This document shows, one piece after another, positions 49,392 through 58,412 of a stretch of 64,000 nt of DNA. This stretch comes from Fen-1254 sp963778945 (GTDB lineage: Bacteria; Bacteroidota; Ignavibacteria; UBA10030), in NCBI GenBank assembly GCA_963778945.1, contig CAVZWL010000006.1, positions 62,001 through 126,000 on the forward strand, in the 5' to 3' direction. A model generated the notes under the pieces. The model made no database searches. It was not told the DNA's origin and worked only from the letters and a program-made list of their open reading frames with translations. Within the stretch, counting starts at the first letter, position 1. Every line of letters begins with the position of its first letter. Both the position numbers and the translations under genes were made by a program.

Positions 49392-51764
49392 GTGGTACAT
49401 AGACTTACTTTTTTCATATCAGCAGCGATCATCATGCTTTTATCTTTAAGCACCGCTGTCCAATCTCAAATCCTTTCATCGTTTCCTTTGAAAGCCATTG
49501 TAACGGAAAATCAAACCGTCGATCTGTCCTGGACGGCTCCCAGCGATACAGGTTCGCATTTATATAAAATTTTCCGTGGTGTCATATCGGGCAGTCTGAC
49601 TGTCGATACGGCGATTCAATTCACTGAAAGAGCGTCGGTTATCGATACATTTTATGTCGATACGCCAAAAGTAATCGCGCCGATTTCATTTTTATATGTC
49701 GTTAAAACAACGGATGCGCAGGGCAAGCTCATCCGCAGCTCCTATGCAGCGGTAGATGTTACTCCCAGAACCGATAATATCACGATTACCTCAAATCCAG
49801 TTGAAGAAGGGCGTGTCGGGGTTTTTTATTCCTACCAGCTCAGTGCATCATCGGACAGCGCATTTGCGGTCTTGAATTACAGATTATTTCTCAAGCCCCC
49901 CGGAATGACGATTGATTCTTCTGGTTTGATAAGCTGGACACCAACCATGCGCGGGTATTACAATGTGAGCGCTATCGCCAGTTCGTCATACGGCGATAAG
50001 GCATTACAAAATTATTCCATTGCAGTTTCCGGCGGTAATGGAACGGTGACAGGAATCGTGAAAGATAGTCTTCATGGAAACGGCATCAAGAAAGTTCTTA
50101 TAAGTCTGTATAAAAGAGATGAAGTTTTTCATCTGGGATACCACGCTCTCACTGATTCAGCCGGCAATTATACGATAAAAGATGTTGATCCTGGCATGTA
50201 CTTTGTTGAAGCGTATCCATTCAATCCGCATTATTTGCCGCAATGGTATAATCTTGCAAGATTCCGCTCCGGGGCATCGAGTATATCGATTGCAGATTCA
50301 CCGACAGTTTTTACCGCCAATTTTTCTCTCATTACAGACAGCATTAATTTGCCGATGTATCATGCCAGAGGAATGGTAACCGACACTTTAGGCAATCCCA
50401 TTAAAGGCGCCCTTATTGTATGGGCGCGTGCTGAATTTGTTCTGAACGGCTCAAAATTCTTCGCAAATGATTCAATGCACAACGAAGGTGTTCGGGAATC
50501 CTTAGACCCGAATAATCCGCTGCCGGAATACAATATGAACTTGAACAGCGACTCACGATGGCTGTATCATACAACCACCGATTCCACAGGCAGCTATTCT
50601 CTTCGTCTGCCCAAAGGATATTATATCGTCCGTGCCAGACAGCAAGGGTACCATAAACTCTTCTATAATAATGAAAGTAATATCCTGGAATCGGATATTT
50701 TCAGTCTGACATCGGATACGACAAATATCAATTTTGCACTTCGCCCGATTCCGGCTTCTTTCACAGGCGAAATCACCGGCACAGTTATCGATACTGCATC
50801 CCAAAAAGGAGTTTTCGCCCGCGTTATCGCCTATCGCCAGTGGTGGACAGCAAATGATTCGATTCTGATATACCGCCATTTTATTTTTGATTCTGACTCA
50901 ATCGGACAATTCGATATGATTAATTTGCCGCCCGGTCAATACCGTGTGCTCGCGATTCCGCTTGGCCAGTATGCACCCTCATTTTATAATGCATCCGGTG
51001 CCTTGACGATTCAATGGAAGCTGGCAACAGTCATATCTTTGAACGGCAATGAAGCAGGCGGCATTGATATTTTTGTTCATCCGATTCTCAGGTCGTCTAT
51101 AGGGTATACATCTATTAACGGAAGCGCGACATCTTCCGAACCCATTAATCCGACCGGCCCTGCAAGAGCAAAAGCAGGATTTTCAACTGCCAATGCAGCG
51201 GCGATTACAGGATATCCGATCTCCGGAGGTTTTGTGTATGCGCTTGATTCATCAGGTAATGTCGCCGGTTATGCATTGACAGACGCATCGGGTGCGTATA
51301 CGATTACTGGACTGGCTCCCGGCGTTTATTCGATGTTGATGGATTGTCATGATTATACGACCTTGGCTGCATCAAATGTCAGTCCGTCTTATAATTCATC
51401 CGGCGCCGACATTGCTGCTGCACAAAACTTCGTGGTTAGCTCGGATATCACATCTGTTCCGAACGTGCAAGGCGTCAGCATTCCATCGACATATTCCCTC
51501 GGTCAAAATTATCCCAATCCTTTCAACCCGACAACCCAAATCCGATTCAATCTGACTCAAAGTGACAAGATATCACTGACAATCTATAATTTACTCGGCC
51601 AAAAGATCGCGACCATTGCGGAGGGAGTGTATCAAGCGGGCTCCTATGTGGTAACGTGGAACGGAACCAACGGACACGGAATAGCGGTCGCATCAGGCGT
51701 TTACTTCTATCGCCTGAGCGGTTCATCGTTTGTCATAACGAAAAAAATGTTATTACTGAAATAA
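49392..51764 (+). CDS. Large secreted carboxypeptidase-regulatory-domain protein with T9SS sorting domain
   Basis: A 790-residue protein with a signal peptide (about 1-26). Contents: a fibronectin-type or Ig-like domain (about 30-120), a cadherin-like putative Ig domain (about 130-210, VEEGRVGVFYSYQLSASS), then three or four carboxypeptidase-regulatory-like beta-sandwich repeats marked by GxVxDxxGxPIxGA and DSxGxYxIxxLxPGxYxV patterns (about 215-300, 330-420, 455-540, 600-680). The last about 85 residues are the T9SS type A sorting domain (LGQNYPNPFNPTTQIRFNL, ending KKMLLLK). It is exported by the Sec system and then anchored or released by the type IX machinery. A GTG start is used with GGAG upstream. 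No enzymatic domain is seen; it may be an adhesin or surface scaffold. Confidence 0.88.
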   Translation: MVHRLTFFISAAIIMLLSLSTAVQSQILSSFPLKAIVTENQTVDLSWTAPSDTGSHLYKIFRGVISGSLTVDTAIQFTERASVIDTFYVDTPKVIAPISFLYVVKTTDAQGKLIRSSYAAVDVTPRTDNITITSNPVEEGRVGVFYSYQLSASSDSAFAVLNYRLFLKPPGMTIDSSGLISWTPTMRGYYNVSAIASSSYGDKALQNYSIAVSGGNGTVTGIVKDSLHGNGIKKVLISLYKRDEVFHLGYHALTDSAGNYTIKDVDPGMYFVEAYPFNPHYLPQWYNLARFRSGASSISIADSPTVFTANFSLITDSINLPMYHARGMVTDTLGNPIKGALIVWARAEFVLNGSKFFANDSMHNEGVRESLDPNNPLPEYNMNLNSDSRWLYHTTTDSTGSYSLRLPKGYYIVRARQQGYHKLFYNNESNILESDIFSLTSDTTNINFALRPIPASFTGEITGTVIDTASQKGVFARVIAYRQWWTANDSILIYRHFIFDSDSIGQFDMINLPPGQYRVLAIPLGQYAPSFYNASGALTIQWKLATVISLNGNEAGGIDIFVHPILRSSIGYTSINGSATSSEPINPTGPARAKAGFSTANAAAITGYPISGGFVYALDSSGNVAGYALTDASGAYTITGLAPGVYSMLMDCHDYTTLAASNVSPSYNSSGADIAAAQNFVVSSDITSVPNVQGVSIPSTYSLGQNYPNPFNPTTQIRFNLTQSDKISLTIYNLLGQKIATIAEGVYQAGSYVVTWNGTNGHGIAVASGVYFYRLSGSSFVITKKMLLLK

Positions 51765-51783
51765 TTCCGGAACTGTTGCTTCC

Positions 51784-51821
51784 AAAAAACCCCGGGGATT
51801 TTTGAATTTCCGGGGTTTTTT
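51784..51821 (+). terminator. Rho-independent terminator, bidirectional
   Basis: Perfect 12-base arms (AAAAAACCCCGG / CCGGGGTTTTTT) around a 14-base loop with the T-run on both strands. It begins 20 bases after the T9SS cargo stop. Confidence 0.9.
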
Positions 51822-52171
51822 ATTTTCCAAAATCCTGCCGATGAAGAAAGGGCTGGCCTTCAAGGCATTGCGGTATCTGTCGATTCTGCAAGGTGGGGAA
51901 GGAGTGGAATGAAAATGGATGAGGGATAATATGATGAATTTACACGGCAGGGATCCGCGCATTACAATGACCCGATTCGTCGCAAGCTTTTTAAAACATT
52001 CAAATTGAACAAATGGATACGTAGAAAAACGCAAGTTGATTATGAATGAAATTCTTTATATAAAGAGATGAAGGAAGCTTGGAATCGGCTGAATCTGATG
52101 TGTGAAATCTGCTTTCATCAGAAGTCCTGCTGAACTGACGAGGAAGGCAATTCAAGGAACGAGGGAACAAT
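51822..52171. other. Intergenic region before the GAF kinase
   Basis: About 350 bases without a gene, repeat or recognised promoter. Confidence 0.35.
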
Positions 52172-53807
52172 ATGGAAACTATACTTTTAATAGACGATGA
52201 GCCTGCATATGCCCTGACGCTTAAAAAGGGATTCGAACGGCGCGGCTATCGCTGCATAACAGCTCAATCAGGCAATGAAGCTAAAGCTCTTGCGCTGCAA
52301 ACTCCACCCGATATTATTTTATGCGATATTATCATGCCCGAAATGAGCGGATATGAGACGTTCGAGGCATTCCGGCAGGTGGAAGAGCTCTCAGGAATCC
52401 CGTTCATTTTTACAACAGCTTTGTATGATCCGGTCACCTATCGTTATGGAATGAATCTTGGCGCAGACGATTTTTTGCATAAGCCGTTTAATTTAGATCA
52501 AGCAGTGATTGCTATTAAAGCCCGCCTCTCCCGGCAGCGGATGTTGATTGAACAAGTCGAGAGAAAACTTCAAAAAATGCAGGTACATCTCGACGAGATC
52601 AAGCAGCTTTCTGAAGTGACGACGAAGATTAATGCTGGATTGCTCCTCGATGATATTTGTCAGCAGATATACGACCTGTTTAAAGCGATTATTCCCTATA
52701 ACAGAATCGGTCTTTCCCTGATAGAAGAAAACGGCGCTGTCGTTCGTGCGCGATGGTCAAAATCCGAGGCCAGCCAAATAAGTATTTCAACTGGATATTC
52801 ACAGCCGCTTCAGGGGAGCAGCTTGGAAAACATTATAAAGACACGCAGACCGCGGATTATCAATGATCTGGAGGAATATTTTATCCATCATCCGAACTCA
52901 CAGTCAACAAAAGATATCCTTAAGGAGGGCGTGCGGTCCAGTTTAACCTGCCCGTTGATTTCAAGGGAAAAAAATATCGGCTTCCTGTTTTTCTCCAGTT
53001 TCGAATTGAATACCTATAAAGATGAACACACGGAACTGTATGAACAGATAGCCGGGCAGATTGCCATTGTCATTGAAAAAGCTCGCCTTTACCAGGAACT
53101 GATCGAACTCAATAATCTTAAAAATAAATTTTTGGGAATTGCTGCGCATGACCTTCGGAATCCCCTGAATGCAGTGATAGGATTTTCTGAATTATTGATG
53201 GAAGACGAACAACTCAAGGGTATGAAAGAGAACTATGAAATGCTCCAATTCATCCGCAGTGCCGGGGAATCGGCTATCCAGATTGATTAACGATATGCTG
53301 GATGTCACGACGATTGAAAGCGGGCAGCTTCCTTTGCAAAAAAGCTCCGTCGAAATCCAGCCTATGCTTGCATCGGTTCTGTATACGCAGCAGATGTTTG
53401 CATCACAGAAGGATATTACCATCGGTCTGGAAGCGGATGCAGCGGCTCTTCCGAAATGTATGGAAGCGGACGGCAACAGAATAAAACAAGTCCTCGATAA
53501 TTATTTGAGCAATTCAATAAAATATTCGGACAGGCACACCCGCATAACGGTCCGTGTGCAGCAGCAAGGCGATCATATCCGCTTTGAGGTGCGCGATCAA
53601 GGCCAGGGCATCCCTCCCGAGGAATTATCCAAACTTTTTAAGGAATACTCGCGTACATCGGTGCTTCCGACGGCCGGAGAAAAAAGTACTGGACTTGGAC
53701 TCGCGATTGTGAAAAAAATTGTCAAAGAACACGGCGGCGAAGTAGGTGCGTCAAGCGAGGTGGGTAAGGGAAGTATCTTTTATTTTACAGTGCCCCTTAA
53801 GGCATAG
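52172..53807 (+). CDS. Response regulator-GAF-histidine kinase hybrid, one frameshift
   Basis: Segments 52172-53278 and 53280-53807 join into 544 residues after removing one base near 53279. Residues 1-120 form a receiver (IDDEPAY, then ILCDIIMPEMSG with the phospho-Asp at about 53, and LHKPF). A coiled-coil linker (about 125-155) leads to a GAF domain (about 155-305; NRIGLSLIEENGAVVRARW, then SLTCPLISREKNIGFLFFSS). HisKA has the box FLGIAAHDLRNPLNAVIGFS (about 318-337), and HATPase has NYLSNSIKYSD, DQGQGIPPEELS and GLGLAIVKKIV. There is no membrane segment. The kinase is probably controlled by phosphorylation of its own receiver. An AGGGAAC site precedes the ATG. Confidence 0.88.
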
Positions 53808-53988
53808 TCGGCGCTCAATGGTAAATGGTATGACACGTTTGTGCTGGCTTTTTTAATCCAATATCTGTAACCGGCGGCGATGTCGCGGACTCTCTTTGCA
53901 GCTATCCCGAACACATCCAGCGGCGTTTTCAGCTTGGCCGGCGGTCGAGGAACATAAAAAAAATACGAAAGTGTTCAATATTTTCCAG

Positions 53989-54008
53989 CTGCAGAATTAT
54001 TTCTGCAG
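53989..54008. terminator. Possible convergent hairpin
   Basis: Perfect 8-base arms (CTGCAGAA / TTCTGCAG) around a 4-base loop at the stop codon of the esterase gene. It separates two convergent genes, but lacks a long T-run. Confidence 0.35.
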
Positions 54009-54866
54009 AATCGGTTCGAAGACAAACTTTAAGCCTCTTGTATATCCTTCCGGCTTTGATCCTGCATGGTACGAATCATCCAGAACGCGAAATTCGAATC
54101 TGAAATTTTTATAGCTGCGTTTTTGGAGAACTGCTCCGAAAAATTTGATACTTTCCAGAAATGCCGGCTGATCGGCAAATTCTTTTTCCGCTCCTGTCAT
54201 ATACAGCGATACCGGAAATTCAGAATGCTGTTGATGGAACGCTTCTTCCACGCCGAAAAGCCAGCCGTTATCCCACCCCGCAGCGGGACTGATAGAGATG
54301 TACGAATTGAACAACGCCGGCTTTGTAAACATCGCATACAAAGTAAAGAGCCCGCCCATGGAACTCCCGCCGAGGACACGGAAGCTTGGATCGACGCGGT
54401 AGGTGTTTTCTATAAATGGAATGAATTCCTTCTCGATAACGATTAGAAATTCGGGTGCACCGCCTGTTCGATTGCCCTGTTTTATGTCGGTCGGCGAATA
54501 ATCGTACACGCGCAATTTTCCATAGTCAAGATTTTTCCCTTTGTACGAAAAACCTACAAGAAAGCATTCACCGATTGTTTTATCGAATATTTCGTCTCCG
54601 TAAATTTCCGACAAAAGCGGAAAATCGTAAAAACCGTCGCAAAAATATACGACTGGATAACGCTTGCCGGGATTTTGCTTATAGCTGTACGGAAGGTTCA
54701 CAATGAGTTCATAATCTTGATTCGTGATTTTCGAATGAATTTCTCGAATTTCCGTTCCTTCGAGTTTATAGCAGGGAACCGTGCTTGGCGAGTCCTGACC
54801 AAACCCGGCACTAAAGCAGGACAACAGCAATCCTGCAGTAAGGAACGTTTTTGCACGCCAATTCAT
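53997..54866 (-). CDS. Secreted esterase of the esterase D/IroE type
   Basis: A 289-residue protein with a signal peptide (ending SAGFGQDS). It has the alpha/beta-hydrolase layout: NLPYSYKQNPGKRYPVVYFC (about 59-78), nucleophile elbow GGSSMGG (about 170-176), and a C-terminal His in SYHAGSKPEG (about 262). This family includes trilactone siderophore esterases and acyl or feruloyl esterases. The start is 54866 because AAGAGGAG precedes it; the frame extends upstream to 55034 without similarity. It lies next to a sugar porter on the same strand, so carbohydrate de-esterification is one possibility. Confidence 0.85.
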   Translation of the reverse strand: MNWRAKTFLTAGLLLSCFSAGFGQDSPSTVPCYKLEGTEIREIHSKITNQDYELIVNLPYSYKQNPGKRYPVVYFCDGFYDFPLLSEIYGDEIFDKTIGECFLVGFSYKGKNLDYGKLRVYDYSPTDIKQGNRTGGAPEFLIVIEKEFIPFIENTYRVDPSFRVLGGSSMGGLFTLYAMFTKPALFNSYISISPAAGWDNGWLFGVEEAFHQQHSEFPVSLYMTGAEKEFADQPAFLESIKFFGAVLQKRSYKNFRFEFRVLDDSYHAGSKPEGYTRGLKFVFEPILQK

Positions 54867-54996
54867 ATGATTTCTCCTCTTATTAATAAATGAAAATCGT
54901 TTGAGGCATAGAGTTGCAGGCCGAATGTTTATAGCAAGAAACATTTTTTGATTTCTTCGCAAGGCTCGCTCTTTAAAATAATAAGACAAAATAAAT

Positions 54997-56322
54997 CTAC
55001 GGCTTTGACAGAATGAACTTTTCCAAATCCTCAAGAGACCGTCCTTTTGTCTCCGGCAGCATCTTCCAGACGAAAATAAAAAAGGGAATCATCATGACGG
55101 CAAAAAACATAAATGCATTTCCGCCGCCCAGTCTTGTCAAAACGGTCGGGAATGTCCATGCAATAAGAGCATTCATGACCCAATGTGTAAAAGATCCGAG
55201 GGCTTGCCCTTTCGATCTCACTTTATTCGGAAAGATTTCGGACAGGAAGACCCAAATAACCGCTCCCTGCGAGAACGCAAACGATGCAATGAATCCCACA
55301 ATGCAGATCAAGATTCCTATACCGCCGGAAGCATTGCTGTAGAAATTCAGTGCGGCACCGGAGAGCGAGAAGAACATGCCGACTGCTCCGATCAGCAGAA
55401 GCGTTTTTCGGCCCAGCCTGTCGATAAAGAACATCGCCGCGATTGTCAGCAAAAGATTTGTAACTCCTACGGCCACCGTGTTGAGCATGGCGATGTTTGT
55501 AGCAAGCCCGGTCTTCTCGAAGATCAAAGGGGCATAGTACATGATAACGTTAATTCCCGAGAGCTGATTGAAGACCGCCAGCAGAACGGCGCACGTGATC
55601 ACAAAGCGGTATTTTTTCTGGAAGAGCTTTGCAGCACGCCCGCCGGTTTCTTCTTTTAAAGAATTGACAATATCCTGAAGTTCGGACTCGACCTGCTCCG
55701 CCCCTGCCATCTGAAGTATGGAGCGCGCTTTTTCGATCAATCCTTTTTTGACAAGCCAGCGCGGACTCTCGGGTACAAAGAAGAGCAGTAAAAAGAAAAC
55801 AGCCGACGGGATTGCCATAACCGCGAACATCCAGCGCCAGTTGCCGTCGCCGGTATTCACAAGAAGATAATTGGAAAAAAAGGCCGCCAGGATTCCGGCG
55901 ACAATATTGAATTGAGTGACCGCTACAAGTCTTCCTCTGAGGCGTCCCGGTGCAATTTCCGCAATATACATAGGCGCCATGACAGAGGCGGCTCCTATTC
56001 CGAGTCCGCCGAGGAACCTCGAAAACAGAAGAACGTACCAGTTCTGTGCCGTTCCGCACCCTATCGCCGAGATGAAATATAACAGTCCGCACAGGAAAAG
56101 CATAGAGCGCCGGCCGAAGATGTCTCCCGGTTTTCCGGCAGCAATCGATCCGATAACAGTGCCGATCAATGCTATGGAAACTGTAAATCCGAGCGTCGAG
56201 TCGGTGAGTCCAAAGTAGGGTCTTAGGAATTCAGTGGTGCCGGAAATGACAGCAGTATCGAATCCAAAGAGAAACCCGCCTAAAGCCGACACGATCGTCG
56301 CAAATAGAAGTTTTTTATTCAT
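54997..56322 (-). CDS. Sugar porter of the major facilitator superfamily
   Basis: A 441-residue inner-membrane transporter with twelve helices. Sugar-porter signatures are clear: GFLFGFDTAVISG in helix 1, GRRSML after helix 2, RFLGGLGIGAASVMAPMYIA (about 102-121), PESPRWL (about 188), QLSGINVIMYYAP in helix 7, and PETKGRSLEDLE at the C-terminus. It is closest by eye to XylE/GlcP-type proton-coupled importers of glucose, xylose or galactose. With the FucP-like gene decayed, this could be the working sugar importer of the window. It is followed 130 bases later by the esterase gene on the same strand. Confidence 0.93.
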   Translation of the reverse strand: MNKKLLFATIVSALGGFLFGFDTAVISGTTEFLRPYFGLTDSTLGFTVSIALIGTVIGSIAAGKPGDIFGRRSMLFLCGLLYFISAIGCGTAQNWYVLLFSRFLGGLGIGAASVMAPMYIAEIAPGRLRGRLVAVTQFNIVAGILAAFFSNYLLVNTGDGNWRWMFAVMAIPSAVFFLLLFFVPESPRWLVKKGLIEKARSILQMAGAEQVESELQDIVNSLKEETGGRAAKLFQKKYRFVITCAVLLAVFNQLSGINVIMYYAPLIFEKTGLATNIAMLNTVAVGVTNLLLTIAAMFFIDRLGRKTLLLIGAVGMFFSLSGAALNFYSNASGGIGILICIVGFIASFAFSQGAVIWVFLSEIFPNKVRSKGQALGSFTHWVMNALIAWTFPTVLTRLGGGNAFMFFAVMMIPFFIFVWKMLPETKGRSLEDLEKFILSKP

Positions 56323-56444
56323 AATAGATTCAGCCCTATTTAAATTTGAGTGATGCTGTTGTCAGTTCGTAAATTGTAGAACGATAAGCCAAATGATTCA
56401 TCAAACATTAACATCGAAAAGCAGCACCTTTGCACTTCCAAACC

Positions 56445-56476
56445 GCAGTACTGCAGCACGGCAGCACTGCAGCACA
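56445..56476. repeat. Two tandem 16-base units rich in GCAGCACTGC
   Basis: Units 56445-56460 and 56461-56476 differ at two positions, and each contains a palindrome of the form GCAGTACTGC or GCAG-CACTGC. They lie between the starts and ends of two minus-strand genes (sugar porter and DUF4380 protein), so could be a structured leader or terminator element. Confidence 0.6.
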
Positions 56477-56540
56477 TTCGCATGCCCCGAACCACCTACC
56501 AGGCGCAGCGAATTATCCATCATTGAGTATTCGTCATTTA

Positions 56541-58124
56541 CTATTTGAGCAATACAATTTTATGCGTTTCTCTGATGCTTCCGGTCTCAAGGCGGTAAAA
56601 ATATACGCCGCTTGAAAGATGCGAACCATCGAACAAAGTATTATAGGTTCCCGGTGCCAGCATCTGATTTATCAGTACTGCTACCGGTCTGCCCAGTATG
56701 TCAAAAACTTTGAGTGATACGAATCCCCGTTGCATCACAGTAAAATTTATGGTCGTTGACGGATTGAACGGATTCGGATAATTCGCCGCCGGATGATATT
56801 CGAGAGGGAAAGCCGTTTCCTTAACATCGACACCGGTCAGGAGCTGCTCGACATCTGCGCTGTCCAGGATGCCGATCAGACCCCCGCTTATGCTGCGGAC
56901 CTGAATCTCTGCCGTCTTCGCGCCTATTGGAATTGCAATCGTATCCTGAAGCTGAATTTCATTGAGCGGCGATATCGTATGCTGCGTTCCTTCGGAGAGA
57001 ATCTGACTGTTTGCATCAAGAAATACGATCTGAGCAGTCCCTCTGTAAAATGCACCGTACACGGCGGATATAATTTGTGCCGCTGAGTTGTACGAAAGAC
57101 GGCGGGCAATCGCGCCGACGGAATTAACTTCGAGAACCGGAGCCCGGACTTTTGCAGTCCACCAGTTTTCCGTAAATGTATATTCTCCGCCTCCGGACGC
57201 AAGTTCAACGATGGGAGATTTCACTTCAACTTCTAAATATAATGGGGATGTCCCGCTCACATAGACAGTTACACGGGCGCTATCAGGATAATGGGCATCT
57301 TCGAAAATATCGAAGGTTTTAGCAAAGATAACGGTATCCGAGATATCGGCATAGGCAATCCAGCCCTTGTCCGGGTCTGAATAAATCAATTTGTTGTCAG
57401 GTGTGAACTGGACGCCGTACACGCCAGGCGCGACTGCACCTTTCCATGCACTGGAAGCACCTTGAGGACTTACGCCGCTTTGTCCGAAGACGCTGGCCGG
57501 ATTGATCGGGAAATAAACCCAGTAATTCTGATAGTCTGATTTGTTCGGATGGTGGACAATAGACTGTGAAATAGACCACATGCTCCAGCTGACAGCACTT
57601 GACCCTGTGTTGATCATGGTCTGTTCCATTTTAACTCTGCTGCTTCCCGGATATATAGTCGCTTTACGTTTATACTGAAGACCGGGTGCAACCCATTGCT
57701 CAACCGGGCTTGTTACGAGAACGGAAACCGAATCTCCGGATGTGGAATCGATCTGCGAAGCATAAGAGCCGCAATCGAGTGTTGAAGGCGGAGGCCAAGT
57801 GCCGGGCCATCGGCTTTGAGGCGCAGGCCAGGTCTTGTAGCCGCCGAAATTGTGCCAGATCCCGTTTTGCGCCGGAGTGTAAGTAGAGTCAAGCTCTGCA
57901 GAATTGATAAAAAGGGAGGGGAAAATTCCCAAGTCGTACTGCATGATACGTCCACCGATAGCCGGCACTTCTGCAATGGTGACAAAATCATTCTGCATCA
58001 CAATAGCATTCCATCCCCATTGATTGTAGTTGGAGACGGTCTGGATGGAAATGCTATCGGTTTGAGCGTGCAGGATGGCCATATTAAAGCAAGCTGCAAG
58101 AAGGAACAATTTTTTATTTTTCAA
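56541..58124 (-). CDS. Secreted DUF4380-like protein with T9SS sorting domain
   Basis: A 527-residue protein with a signal peptide (about 1-20, ending LHAQT). Residues about 25-300 resemble DUF4380, a galactose-mutarotase-like beta-sandwich: NAIVMQNDFVTIAEVPAIGG, then GGYKTWPAPQSRWPGTWPPP, then KRKATIYPGSSRVKMEQTMI. Residues 330-430 are an unassigned beta domain. The last about 85 residues are the T9SS type A sorting domain (AANYPNPFNPSTTINF, ending THKIVLLK). The likely role is binding or acting on an extracellular sugar, as an inference from fold. The start is TTG, because no ATG fits the signal peptide. The stop lies about 65 bases from the tandem repeat element. Confidence 0.82.
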   Translation of the reverse strand: MKNKKLFLLAACFNMAILHAQTDSISIQTVSNYNQWGWNAIVMQNDFVTIAEVPAIGGRIMQYDLGIFPSLFINSAELDSTYTPAQNGIWHNFGGYKTWPAPQSRWPGTWPPPSTLDCGSYASQIDSTSGDSVSVLVTSPVEQWVAPGLQYKRKATIYPGSSRVKMEQTMINTGSSAVSWSMWSISQSIVHHPNKSDYQNYWVYFPINPASVFGQSGVSPQGASSAWKGAVAPGVYGVQFTPDNKLIYSDPDKGWIAYADISDTVIFAKTFDIFEDAHYPDSARVTVYVSGTSPLYLEVEVKSPIVELASGGGEYTFTENWWTAKVRAPVLEVNSVGAIARRLSYNSAAQIISAVYGAFYRGTAQIVFLDANSQILSEGTQHTISPLNEIQLQDTIAIPIGAKTAEIQVRSISGGLIGILDSADVEQLLTGVDVKETAFPLEYHPAANYPNPFNPSTTINFTVMQRGFVSLKVFDILGRPVAVLINQMLAPGTYNTLFDGSHLSSGVYFYRLETGSIRETHKIVLLK

Positions 58125-58161
58125 TGGAATCTTTCAAATCGTTGCTGCAGTTGATATTAAT

Positions 58162-58193
58162 TTAAACTACGCAACATTTTTGTCAAACTCAAA
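58162..58193 (-). promoter_or_regulatory. Possible Bacteroidota-type promoter for the DUF4380 gene
   Basis: On the minus strand, TTTG (58193-58190) and TAGTTTAA (58169-58162) are separated by 20 bases, close to TTTG-N20-TAnnTTTG. The start codon is about 38 bases downstream. Confidence 0.45.
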
Positions 58194-58412
58194 AGAAACA
58201 CCTTTATGAAAACGCAGCCAGCATCTTCATTCAAAATAATCGAAACTCAGCTTATCCTGCAAAAATAAATTATCTCCTCCGCGGAAAAGCACACCGGAGA
58301 TTCTTTTTAAATGCAGCAGCTATACTTGCCGGTTCGAAAAACACATATCTTTTCTATGAAACTCTCATTGATAGTCCCGTGTTGAAGAAAGACCATACCT
58401 AAGGAGATACTC

